From: Ipomoea triloba
Taxonomy: Eukaryota; Streptophyta; Magnoliopsida; Solanales; Convolvulaceae
Assembly (NCBI RefSeq): GCF_003576645.1
Contig: NC_044924.1
Span: 6,440,093 to 6,504,092 of the forward strand
Length of the DNA: 64,000 nucleotides
Direction: 5' to 3'
Part shown: positions 33,000 through 43,900 of the stretch, one piece after another
Layout: each line of letters opens with the position of its first letter
Numbering within the stretch: the stretch's first letter is position 1
Position numbers and translations under genes: made by a program
Notes under the pieces: generated by a model
Seen by the model: the letters and a program-made list of their open reading frames with translations, nothing else
The model's database searches: none
What the model was told of the DNA's origin: nothing

Positions 33000-33625
33000 T
33001 GAATTGGGTACGGTGCCTTTGGAGAGCCATTGGAGCAGTAGAACGCAATCCAGGCTGTTTGTCAATTATAAACCGTGTTTCTATTTGTATTTCAAATAAG
33101 TTTTAAACTTTATATTAAAAGTTGCAATTAAACTCTTATCAACATATTATTCTTTTACTCTGTCACTAGGGTTTCGGTGACTGATGAATTGTCGATGGTC
33201 GCCTTCAACAATTCGTCAGTACCTCGTCGTCAATCACCGAATTTAGCCGGAGACTTGTCGAAATCCTACTGAACTCCTATTACAGGTTCTTGGACTTCGA
33301 TGCACAAAAATAACATGTGAGTTTAATTGTAACTTTTAAAAGTATAGAGACTATAAAATTTAAGGCTATTTGACCCTTTTTCCTTTTTATTTTTTTGTCA
33401 GTGTTCATCTAAATTAAAGCTGGTAGGAATGGCAGAAAGCTGAGCAACTACAAGCAATGGATGAGTGAATTGAGTAAAACAGAAACAGGGTTTGAGTCAC
33501 AATTAATGGCATATATAATAACAAATGTTAGATTAGTATACCCAAATTAGATGTGAGATATAAGCAAATTAAAGTTGAATCAAGTTGCAAAAATATCGCA
33601 CATTATATTAATTCTTTTCCATACA
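33000..33625. other. spacer between MIR390 and the DREB2 gene
   Basis: No gene is supported. It contains a small inverted repeat near 33175-33245 (gtttcggtgactgatgaattgtcg / cgtcgtcaatcaccgaa). The last part is the DREB2 3' UTR. Confidence 0.4.
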
Positions 33626-34468
33626 CTACTTGCTGAAAAGGAGACTAAAAAAGCTTGAGAAATCAAAATCAGAGTCCACCAGTTGAGACAATGCTGCCTC
33701 CAAATCCTCTTCGTCTTGTGTATTGCTGCACAAACTTGATGCTTCCTGCAACTGCAATTCTCTCTCACTAACTGCATCATGTGTTTGTTCCTCTTGTTCC
33801 TTCTGCAATAACTCTATATTTTCGCCGCCTTTTCTGAGATAATGGAAAACCTCATTCTCATCACATTCTGTTGAGGATCTGAAATCCAATGGTTGAGGAT
33901 TAGGCTTGGATTCAGAATCAAGAACTGAGTAGCAATCTCGACTCTCAAGATGTATTGCAGAATCCATACAAACATACATCGATTCCTCAGCTGCATAAAC
34001 ATTGTTACTCGAATCAGACATCTTAGCCAAAGCCGGAGAATCTGGGAAGTTAAGAATGGCATTGGGGCCATACATAACCCTTGCAGCCTCATCATAAGCA
34101 AGAGCGGCCTCTCTGGCGGTTGGAAAAGTGCCTAGCCAAATGCGGGCGCCTTTGCTCTGATACTCATCAGAGGTATAAACCGGTTCCCGGATCTCAGCAA
34201 CCCATTTTCCCCAAATCCTCTGCCTAACTCCTCTGTATGTACACCCTGAATTCTCCGGCCCACCCTTCCCGGCCATACACCCCTTTCTTGATGCCTTGGC
34301 CGGAAACTTTACCCGTTTCTTAATCCCTCCGTTTATCATATTAGTAGCAGCATAAGCATTGGTCTCCACCGGCGCATTGTTTAGCTTCTTCCACCTTAAC
34401 AATATCTCCTCCACCGATTCACTCCCATTGCGCCGCATTCTTGATTTCCTTTTCTCCCCATCAGCCAT
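33626..34468 (-). CDS. DREB2-type AP2/ERF transcription factor with an enlarged AP2 loop
   Basis: Intronless, 280 aa. DREB2 (subgroup A-2) factors bind DRE/CRT elements (A/GCCGAC) and activate drought and heat genes. The N-terminal basic region [17 protein letters not shown] and the diagnostic [12 protein letters not shown] (about 62-72) precede the AP2 domain at about 78-142: [19 protein letters not shown], then [20 protein letters not shown] and NAILNFP. The Val of WVAEI, needed for DRE binding, is present. Between REP and RIWLGTF there are 12-13 residues ([12 protein letters not shown]) where DREB2 proteins normally have about five, so the beta2-beta3 loop is about eight residues longer. 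The acidic C-terminus ends in a Asp/Phe-rich stretch, a likely activation region. Confidence 0.92.
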   Translation of the reverse strand: MADGEKRKSRMRRNGSESVEEILLRWKKLNNAPVETNAYAATNMINGGIKKRVKFPAKASRKGCMAGKGGPENSGCTYRGVRQRIWGKWVAEIREPVYTSDEYQSKGARIWLGTFPTAREAALAYDEAARVMYGPNAILNFPDSPALAKMSDSSNNVYAAEESMYVCMDSAIHLESRDCYSVLDSESKPNPQPLDFRSSTECDENEVFHYLRKGGENIELLQKEQEEQTHDAVSERELQLQEASSLCSNTQDEEDLEAALSQLVDSDFDFSSFFSLLFSK

Positions 34469-34507
34469 TATATGATTTATATTTGAATCAACATCAAGCT
34501 TTCAGGG

Positions 34508-34549
34508 CATACCTTCAGATAGTGGCGGTGGGTTTTCTCGTCACCCAAA
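34508..34549 (+). mobile_element. SINE 3'-end fragment
   Basis: Short match to the SINE tail seen elsewhere: 'ccttcagatagtggcggtgggttttc..gtcaccca'. It lies about 40 bp upstream of the DREB2 ATG, so it may be part of that gene's 5' UTR or promoter. Confidence 0.5.
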
Positions 34550-36052
34550 CTGAAAACTCCCAGTATTGTTATAACCATATGTAGTTTATATGGTCCTTGG
34601 CCAATAGGATTACAAGGGAAGACAAGGACGTTTCCTTACCATTCTTGCTGACCAAGAAATGCCTTTTTTCCTTTCTAGAGTAATTATATTGTATTTTTCA
34701 AGAATACCAATATACTACAGTTGTCTTCCCTTGCACACAAAGAAAGAAACAACATTTTAAATATAAAAATATAAAGCCCATTTCTCATATTGAATATGAA
34801 ACAAAAGCCTCAAGTTCAGATGAGCTAGAATAAACCCATATATATTTCCATTTTCCAGTCACTTATCTAAAAACCTGCCATAGACAGGCAGGAAAAGGGA
34901 TATAATGGGTACAGACTATGTAGTACCAAAAAATGGAACAATTCAATTACCAAACTATAATGGTATTTAGACTCATTGCCAACATGCTAAAATGTATACA
35001 GACCATAAAAGATTCTTCTCTCTCATAAGGCTGTTGCTTTTTACAGGTGAGTATCAGAGATATCAAAAAAGGAAGGTCATGGAGTGAGGAGAGCTTAGAC
35101 ACAGCTCAAACATTGGAAATTATACCTTGGGAAGCAACAAAAGACATTCTTTCCAGGCCAGCAACTTTATGCTTCAATTTCATATTATGATTATCCTGTC
35201 AACATTACAAACACTTCTATCAATCATTCCAAGCATAAAAAAGCAAACACCATCCATCAAAATAGAAAAACTATCTTGCCCACAAAAGGCGAAATTCCCT
35301 CACCTCAGCACAAAAGGCGAAATTCCCTCACCTCAGCCCCAACAGGATAGTGAAGGGTAAATCATTATGACTGAACGGCCTATTAGGTGAGAGAACCAGG
35401 ACGAGTGTGCCTTGTGCCCACAATGAGTCCACTATGCTCACAATCTACCCCTAGGAACCAACTGAGTTATGAAGCCTAGAATTGTACATATCTAAAGATG
35501 TTAGTTGTTCATATTCCCATCTGCTCAGAAACTTTGGCAGAACTCTTCTCCACCAATCTGGCCAAGCAATCAAGCTTGGTATATCATAAAACTCCTCTAC
35601 ACCAGCCGTATAATGGGCAGCATTAGAATCATTAACTTGCTGAACCTCCTAACCTCAAACCCTTTGACACACATACGCAATTCATTCTGTTCTTCCACTC
35701 CCCTTTTAGTACCTGCCAAGCGCTCATTATTCTCATCCTCAACAATGGCGTTGGAGCACTCAATTCACAGGTCAGTGAAGGGAATGGAGACTGGAGAGTT
35801 TGGGCGGAAAGATGGGCCGATAATTAGAATTAACAAAAAGTGGAGAATTGCAAAGGGTTCATCACCAAGAAGAAAAAGATACATTTACACCTAAATTAAA
35901 AGAACCACAAATCTGAATTACAAATGGTATCATCATTTGATTTTGATGTCATTTTTCTTAACTACCTAAAAATAAAAATAAAAATAATTTCACAAATTTA
36001 CCCCAAAAAAAAAAAAAAAGACAAACCCGGCATTGAATTTGTGAATTCCAGA
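34550..36052. other. spacer between DREB2 and PRA1 genes
   Basis: The left part is DREB2 promoter. At 35281-35337 a 29-bp unit (cacaaaaggcgaaattccct...) is duplicated in tandem. A plus-strand frame at 35613-35894 starts MGSIRIINLLNLLTSN and has a Ser/Arg-rich, organelle-presequence-like start (SSTPLLVPAKRSLFSSST). It has no family I recognise and no clear continuation, so it is left as a possible gene fragment. Confidence 0.4.
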
Positions 36053-36730
36053 TCAAACCCGAACTGCAGTGGGCGGAGCGGCGGCAGCTTTTGTGGTAGC
36101 GCCAGTCAACAAGGAGATGATACTCGAGGCGGGAGTGGGAGCCTGAGCCTGAGCCTGTTGCTCTTCGAAGTAGAAATCTTCGGGGACGCGGAAAGCTGAA
36201 TGGGCGCCAACAATGGCGACGCTGACGAGCAATGAGGTGATGAGAAGGGATCCGACGCTGGTAAGGAAAAGGACGAAGATAGTGGAGAGAATGAGGCAGG
36301 CGAGGATTTCGAAATCGGAGAAGACGCGGCCGAAGAGGACGAGAGGCTGATCGATAGGGCGGAAGACGTAGAGGAAGAGCCAGGCGGCGAGGAGACCGAG
36401 GAGGAGGCAGAGGGTGAAGGGGTTGCTGAGGAGCGATAATCCGATCACGGCGGCGACGAGGACGTAGTAGTTGGTCCGGAAATACGCGTAGTTCTTGCGG
36501 ATGCGGAGAGTGGCTTCGGATAAGGATTCGGGCTTGGAGATGGCGGAACGGTCGACGAGTTCGTGCCAGGGGCGGCGCTGGGAAAGGCCATTGCGTATGT
36601 TCTCGGTGATTTGGTTAAGGAAGGTGCGGAAAGCAGGGTTGGGAACGAAGGCGGCGGCGATGGCGTCGGAGGCGGCCACGGAGGTCGTGGGTTGGCGGTT
36701 GGAAGTAGGGGCAACCGCAGGCGTGGCCAT
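36053..36730 (-). CDS. PRA1 family protein (subgroup B-like)
   Basis: Intronless, 225 aa. Prenylated Rab acceptor proteins are small ER/Golgi/endosome membrane proteins that bind prenylated Rab GTPases and help vesicle traffic. The family block is clear: RRPWHELVDRSAISKPESLSEA (about 52-73), RIRKNYAYFRTNYYVL (about 76-91), then paired hydrophobic segments forming about four membrane passes between residues 92 and 180, and AHSAFRVPEDFYFEEQ near the end. The N- and C-terminal tails are Ala/Pro-rich. A long antisense ORF is only a shadow of its GC-rich coding sequence. Confidence 0.94.
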   Translation of the reverse strand: MATPAVAPTSNRQPTTSVAASDAIAAAFVPNPAFRTFLNQITENIRNGLSQRRPWHELVDRSAISKPESLSEATLRIRKNYAYFRTNYYVLVAAVIGLSLLSNPFTLCLLLGLLAAWLFLYVFRPIDQPLVLFGRVFSDFEILACLILSTIFVLFLTSVGSLLITSLLVSVAIVGAHSAFRVPEDFYFEEQQAQAQAPTPASSIISLLTGATTKAAAAPPTAVRV

Positions 36731-37017
36731 TGCAATTTGCTTTATTCTCTCAACCTATGATCCTCAACTATTGTAGTAATTTGCAAACAATCATATAACA
36801 TTTCTCAATTTTATAGCGGGAACAGAAACCACAACAATTTTGCATCACTACTTCATGTGAGATGCATATTCACCCAATCATAACTTCCGGTTACTTTCTA
36901 CTTTATGGTACCAAAAAACTAAGAATAAAAAACATAATTTAATACGGAGTACTCCGTATATAATAGCAAAAGAAAACTGTTGCAGCGAATTACACCTTAA
37001 TCCCATCTGTCAAATAA

Positions 37018-37613
37018 GAATTTTTTGCATTTTTAGTCCCATAATTATTGTGGTACTTGCAGAATTGGTCCATGACTTTCAAATTTTGCAATTTTGGTCC
37101 ATGACTATTGTTTTTGTTGCAAAAATGATCCTTTTCCAGTCAACACCTCGCCGGAAAATAAATCCGGCAGATTTTCCGGCAAGTTTTCGCCGGAAAAAAA
37201 AATTCAACATATTTTTTGTCAATTTTTTTTTTTTGAAAAAAATTCCCCTTTCAAGTAGTATTAAAATGGACATTTACATTGTTGAAAATAAGAATATATG
37301 TTTTTCCAGCATAATCGGTGTTTTCCCGCTAGAAAGATTAATTTTTTTTCAACAATGTAAATGTCCATTTTAATACTACTTGAAAGGGGAATTTTTTTTC
37401 CAGCAAAAAATTGACAAAAAATATATCGGATTTTTTTTTCAACGAAAACTTGCCGGAAAATCTGCCGGATTTATTTTCCGGTGAGATGTTGACTGGAAAA
37501 GGACCATTTTTGCAACAAAAACAATAGTCGTGGACTAAAATTGCAAGGTTTGAAAGTCGTGAACCAATTCTGCAAGTACCACAATAGTCATGGGACTAAA
37601 AATGAAAAAAATT
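37018..37613. mobile_element. Mutator-like foldback element (596 bp)
   Basis: Nearly the whole element is one long inverted repeat. The left arm from 37018 (gaattttttgcatttttagt) and the inverse of the right end at 37613 match for about 270 bp around a centre near 37310. It is flanked by an 11-bp direct repeat, CTGTCAAATAA (37007-37017 and 37614-37624), which is within the 9-11 bp range of MULE insertions. No transposase. It would form a very stable hairpin RNA if transcribed. Confidence 0.9.
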
Positions 37614-37635
37614 CTGTCAAATAATTAATATTCCA

Positions 37636-37662
37636 CACACACACACACACAATAATATTCTG

Positions 37663-37711
<49 letters not shown>
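37636..37711. repeat. (CA)n and (TA)n microsatellites
   Basis: An AC run at 37635-37651 and a TA run at about 37665-37711, just outside the foldback element. Confidence 0.95.
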
Positions 37712-37714
<3 letters not shown>

Positions 37715-38179
37715 TTAATCTTAATAATAATATTCTGTATTGCACTTTTAGTATTCCCCAAAAAAATATATATATCTTCTTTCAAATTTTAAGAATTGAA
37801 ACTCAAATGAATAATGAACCAAATAGGCTGTTAATATATCATCTCTCCCAGACTCCCACCCCCTCCCCAAAATTTTTGTAATATTGTTGTTTCTTTGTTT
37901 AATAAATATAGAAAATTATCATACATGCATTACCAAGGTGAGATATTAGTTATAACATGATAATAAAAGGAAAAAGGAGAGCCAAATCATGATGTAAGAA
38001 TAAGGCAGAAGAATGTGATACAGCACAAAAACCATCAAAGCTTATTTAAAAGGTGCATCAGTATTCAAGGTCTACCACATAGATATAATCGTGTTCACAT
38101 CAAATGCAGTTCCTAGCATACATAGAGCTCATACAAGGTTTGAGACTGCACAACCCCCTGTATAGAGAACTCCAGGCAT

Positions 38180-39929
38180 CTAGAAAGTGGATCCATTCCA
38201 TCCGAAGAATGAGCCCTACAAAACAGATGGAATCATTAGTGGCATATTTGAAGGCAATGTATAGTTGGAAAAACTCCATAAATAAGCAAACAAATGGAGC
38301 ATAAGAAATTAGGATATATACACAAGTGCTACTGTACTAATGAAGTCGTTTCTCATGGTTATGAACAGTGAAAGTTTGTTTACATTATCTAGTACTGGTG
38401 TAAAGCATGAAGACATTGTGCATATTCTTGACTTTGATGGGCCTAAACAAACAGGAAGAATGCAATGAGTGGAATGCAAAGGAAGGATACATCCTTCAAA
38501 AACTTAGAAGGCTAATATGCTTGCCTTGGCATCGTAGAACTTCAGGAAATAGCGTGACTTGGGAACTTTCAGCTTGCTCTCGAGTATTTCAGCAATAGCA
38601 GCACTCAGCTTCTTGTTAACATCAGCATTCAGGCCCCCAATGGACACCAGCTCACCATAGGCTGCTGGCTGCTCTGTCCCACCGAAAGACAGAGGCACAG
38701 ATCCCTTCAACACAATCATTACATACTACACAACAAAAGCAAAATATAGCTCTAGTCACTTCAGAGATAAGGTCAAAAAGATCAGTAGCAAACAACACAA
38801 TATATCACTGCATCGTCCAGGGGAAAGCATAAAAGCTGAACCGAAAATTTGAAGCAGTATTTATTCGATAACGAATACACAAGAAAAACATCATTACTAC
38901 AGCTACATACTGCAAACCAAAGATCCAGCAAGCAAGAAAACTAGTTGTAAGAACAAGAATCTAAAATACGACTTGCAATTTATTCAAGGCCAAATGGTAA
39001 TAAACTCCTCCTCATGAGTTCAAAAACAACTCATTCCAGGTCAACTGGCAATAAGCTCTGCTCTGCACATGCACTTGAACACAACATATCCAAGGTCGAC
39101 TATCAATAAGCTCCGGCCTGTTACACGAGTTTAAATGTGTACTCTTTCGACAGGGGCACTCTACTCACCATCATTTTTATAAATAAACTACTGCCAATTG
39201 CATTTTACACTCTTATAGTATATATTTTACACATATATTGCACTCTTACTCTTATAGTAAACATTTACACATATATTGCACTCTTACTCTTATAATAAAC
39301 ATTTACACATATATTGCCTCAAAGAATGTGAAACACAAAGCAATACAAGGACAACCATAGGTTTACCATTCCAACAAATAGCCTTGAAGAAGTGCTCATT
39401 TCCATTAAATAAATGAATATCCAAGCATAATAGTTTATCCTTACAACTTTAAACTAAATTGCAAACAATGTTTTCATACCAGCTTTGCCACTAACGAAAA
39501 TCACAAATGAATAAAGTCTCACAAATCTTCAACCAAGAGCAAGAGCAGATACAGTCACAGAAAACTGAAGGTAATCATCCCGATTCAATAGACTATATCT
39601 CATTCTCTTACTAATTTCATTCTTCATCTTTCAGAGATTTTCAACTTACAAAACAAATGGAATATAGAATATGGATCAATTACACAAGGAAACCACAGCG
39701 AAGGAACATTAACGAAATCGCAACTCAAATCATAACAATAATAGCACAGCACAGCAGGCGCGCGCATATGTATGTGAAAAGGGAGAGAAGGAGGGGAGCG
39801 TAGAGGGAATAATCATACGGATTCAGGTTTGCCGATGATTTTGGCAACAACCGAGGTGGCTTCAGCGAGGATGGAAGAGGTGTCAACACCTTCAAGGTTG
39901 ACGTTCGTCGACAAGTTGAGGCAAGGCAT
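38180..39929 (-). CDS. MIF/D-dopachrome tautomerase-like protein, MDL1-like (cytosolic type)
   Basis: Plant homologue of macrophage migration inhibitory factor, a small trimeric protein with tautomerase-fold. Exons (minus) 39819-39929, 38525-38725 and 38180-38215 give 115 aa, the family length. Pro2, the catalytic N-terminal proline after Met removal, is present (MPCLNLSTNVNLEGV). Other family blocks are KIIGKPES, YVMIVLKGSVPLSFGG, ELVSIGGLN, KLSAAIAEIL, VPKSRYFLKFYDAK and the final exon GSFFGWNGSTF. The second intron starts with GC (AAG|GCAAGC), a known minor donor type; reading through it instead would add six residues and lose the conserved end. No targeting signal is seen. A second MIF gene lies at 50472. 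Confidence 0.93.
38985..39310. repeat. two diverged tandem arrays in the MIF intron 1
   Basis: 38985-39150 holds three diverged units of about 53 bp (aaggtcaactggcaataagctc-type). 39195-39318 holds three units of about 44 bp (ttacacatatattgcactctta-type). Both sit in intron 1 of the MDL1-like gene. Confidence 0.7.
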
Positions 39930-39959
39930 TTTCCGGCTATCTCTATTCTCGGCGACTCA

Positions 39960-40912
39960 AAAACTGCTCTATCTCTATTCTCTATTACAACCACTCCCTC
40001 AACACACTCACACTATCAAACCCTCACTCTGGAATCCACTCCTCTTCTGCCTCATATTATTCCGCTAACCACTAAGTAGCGTGCCCAAAATGCCCTTCAA
40101 CTGTGATCTACCAAAACTACCCTTGTTCTCCCGGAAAGGGAATACGGACGTCCAAGGAAAATTCATTATTTAGTTAAAAAATCAGTTACTCCGTATTTGT
40201 ATGAATTTTCAAAAATAATCTTGAAATATCTATACTTACCATTTACGGTTACGGACATTGATTTTCTCATCTTAAATAATACCGGAGTAATACAAGTAAA
40301 CTACTAAACTCACATGACTAAATATCTACATTATTTTTATGAATTTTCAATTTGAAAAAACAAATAACATTTTGCACACGTTTATAATAGTTGGGGCATT
40401 ATGATTGATTTAAGTCATCTATCATGATTTATAAATGGTTAAGGATTTTAATACAAAAAAATATTTAATCAATTTTATAATTGTTACAAACTTTTAAATT
40501 TACAATATTTATAAAACAAATCCCACCAAATTTTTTTCTAACAATCATCATGATCTGCTCATATTGATAGATCAAATCAATCTTTACTTTGAGTTTGTCC
40601 TCAATTAAACTCTCTCCCCTATAGTAGCTCATTTGTAGATATGATTGACTCCTAACAACTACCTTCACCTTTCTGCTTTGAAAAACTAAAATATGTTAAA
40701 TATACGGATGTTTAAAAAAATTTAAACATCCATAATTATTTACAAGGTAATATATGTTCTAATTACAAGGTAATATATGTTCTAAGTATACGGATGTTTA
40801 ATGAAAAGGAAAATCAAAATCTTGTAAAATTCCAAGGTTAGTAAGTTACCTACCTTGTTGACAGCAGCCAGCAAAACCATAAGTGTAAACAACAATCATC
40901 TAACTGCATCAA
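39960..40912. other. spacer between MDL1-like and SIEL-like genes
   Basis: Begins with the MIF promoter, then AT-rich DNA. A 22-bp unit (acaaggtaatatatgttcta) is duplicated at 40741-40785. No gene is supported. Confidence 0.45.
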
Positions 40913-43900
40913 CTATTTTACAACCATGGAGAAAAACACTTCTTTCTCTTCACATATATAAGCAATATCATGTTTCGGACCACCATAATTCCTGGGCATC
41001 TGGGAACAGTCTGATGAACATTCTATAACAATACAAACCCTCAATGAGAAACACCTAGCTCTAGGGGTTTTGTAAAATGGCGAGACAATTGTGAACTTTC
41101 TGACTTCATCATCTCCCCCGAGCTCAAGCAAATCCAAGAATGCAAACTGAGTCATCTTCTCTTCTAGACTCATTTTTATCCAGAGCCTCTTCTCGACTGA
41201 GACATTACGAACTGTGATTGCAAGGGATATACCAACAGGTAGCCCCGGAATGAATGGAAGAGGATTTTGAAAGTCGGTGCCTTGAACATCCATTTCAGCC
41301 TCAATGTATTTGAGCTTCCCTGGTAAAACTAACTGCCTCAGTTTGAATTGCTTGAGTGAGGACAGAAGCGAAAACGGATTCTCCATGGTCGCACTGCCTG
41401 ACATATTGATCTCATTCAGTGCCTTCTGAAGTTCTGTGACAAAACTAGAAAGTGAAATTGATCCTTCTTCATGAAGTTGCTGCGCCAAGGAAACACCGGA
41501 ATGTAATTTCTTCATAGTATTATATTGACAACCGGCTTCTAATTTACACAGTTTTGCTGTATCAGCCACAAGCTTCAGCTCCAAGATATGAAACTCATCC
41601 TCTTTTGTCAATCCTATGAACCTATACCTCATCTCTTTTAGAATCATGTCAAGGTTTTCAAACAATAGTCGCCAGTCTCCCATTTGGTAGGAGTAGAACT
41701 TTCTTGGAAATATAAAGCGTGCCCACAACCTTCCAAGCAACTCTATGGCATCCAAATAGTTCAATATGAAAATTAATTCATCTCCAAATCTTGAGTTACT
41801 ACGCTGTCTTCTCAACTCTGCCTTCACGCCTCTGCATGTGTGATATATCAGAACATGTTAGCTCCACCATATAAATCCAAGCAAATGTGCTCTTATTAAT
41901 AGGCATAAACAGACAAAGTACACGATCTTGGAAATGCAAGAACTTTATATAAAAAAAAGCTCTTATTAATAGGCATAAACAGACAAAGTACACGATCTTG
42001 GAAATGCAAGAACTTTATATAATATTAAAAAATAAATAAATAAATAAAAAAGAAGAAGAAGAAGAAGAAGAAGATCAAAGCTGACTCATGCCAAGGTGAT
42101 AAATTAAGGAAGCTTAACCAAAATTGGGGCCGTATTAGATTTTATGAAGCTAATTTTATATTAAGTATGTTGTAATATGCAGTAACAAGCAATTCAATCC
42201 TATTAACTACTCTCCTGATATTGGTGTCCTAGACCTAAAAACATGTCACATACAAGCAATTTGAGAAGAAATCTCTAATCTTGTTTAATATCATGAACAC
42301 GTCAATAAAGAAAGAACAATTATCCTTACGATAATCTCAACCTTAAAATATTTGATACTCCATCCATCAATCCAAGTTCAAGCAATGGCCAAATCTCTGT
42401 GACCTTCTGAAGAATAAGAGTTATGCAATTTCCCCCTTTATCAGGCGTGCCAAGATTGAACTCTAGCTGTAGAGAGTTTGCCCTCTGCAATTCCAATACC
42501 TTCTCAGAACAATCCTCAAGAATAGCATCATCTCTCTGGATCAAGTATGCATCACCTTCCTCGGCAGGCAAAGCACATTCTTCCCCATTGAAGAACTCTG
42601 CAGCAGAAGCAAATGTGAATCTGCTGCAATGAGAAAGATAAGTCAAAAGGTTACTCTGGTCCATTACATCAGCCAAACCACGTGAAATTCGCCCCAGTAT
42701 TGTGACTGCATAAGAGAATATTCTCGGTTGAATGCTGCAGATGTGTCGTTCTAATGAGACTGGAGCTGAGATGGCCAAGACCAATAATGAAGCTGTTCGC
42801 ACATTGTCAAAGCTCAACTTCCCTCCAAAAGAAGGCTCTATCTGGTGCAGAGAGAAGATACTATTAAAAATCTTCAAATTTAGACAAATAGGTCCATGAT
42901 AGGGTAATGCTACAGCTTGTAATATATTGTTCCTTCAGTTTGAGAATCAGTTAACTGAAAGCAAATAATCTGTGGCAGTAATACGAGTCATGCTTACCAT
43001 TCGAGAAACCTCACGCATCATGCTCACTACAAACTTTCCATGTTTTTGACCAACACTAAACAAAACAGAAAACACATCAGCTTCATCCTGAAAAAGTTAG
43101 TGAGAGAAGTTTCATCAATTAGCATAATGGCTATAGTCTATAAAAACACTACATAAAATAAAAATAAAAGTAATAAAAGAAACACTACGGCATTCTTAAC
43201 TGCTAAAAATCAGTAAGCATGCATGATGCGTGCAATAAAAACCAGTGTTTTAGTATAACATACCTGTGGATAGAGTTCTAAGTTTTTTATAAGGCCATCG
43301 ATACATAATCTGAACAAAGCTAAAGTCCGTAATTTTGTGAGTTTAAGTAATCTCCTTGCTGCAGATCTTATCAAAATGTCACTATCCAAGAGGGTCCCGG
43401 CGAACTGCAAAACAATATTGACCTCCAAAGTAAATCACCATATGCACTTCTTTCAAATTAAGCATAATATGGGGGTAACCCCAACCAAGATAGCTAAGGA
43501 TACAAAATTGTAACCACAAGGTCACGATTTCGAATCCCAATCTTCTTGGTTTAAGTAGATAATTGTATACACCTAGTAAAGTTTGTCACGTTACAAGACT
43601 ACAAGGTGCATATTTATATTACTGTATCCAATATTACTTAACACTGAAGAAGTATGACAAACACCAGGTATGATCCACATCTGTGATGAATGTAATAAGC
43701 AGTTTCAACAAGCCACTTGTCTCTAAGCATGCAATACTGTTGAGGGTTTCAGATGGAATAGAGATTTACCTTGTTTAAGTGTGCTTCTTGCACCTTTAAA
43801 TGGTCAAACCTTGCCATGCAGTGCATTGTCTCTAAAGCTTGCAACCTTACATCTAGTGAATCATCACTAAGTACATCCATCAAAAGATTTACAGCTCCAC

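Noticed and set aside
36445..36776. ORFs on both strands over the PRA1 start
   Set aside because: GC-rich coding sequence of PRA1 gives several overlapping shadow frames. Only the 225-residue frame matches a family.
38504..38524. MDL1-like protein ending in KASILAF
   Set aside because: This needs retention of the GC-AG intron. The conserved terminal exon at 38180-38215 is in phase and matches the family end.
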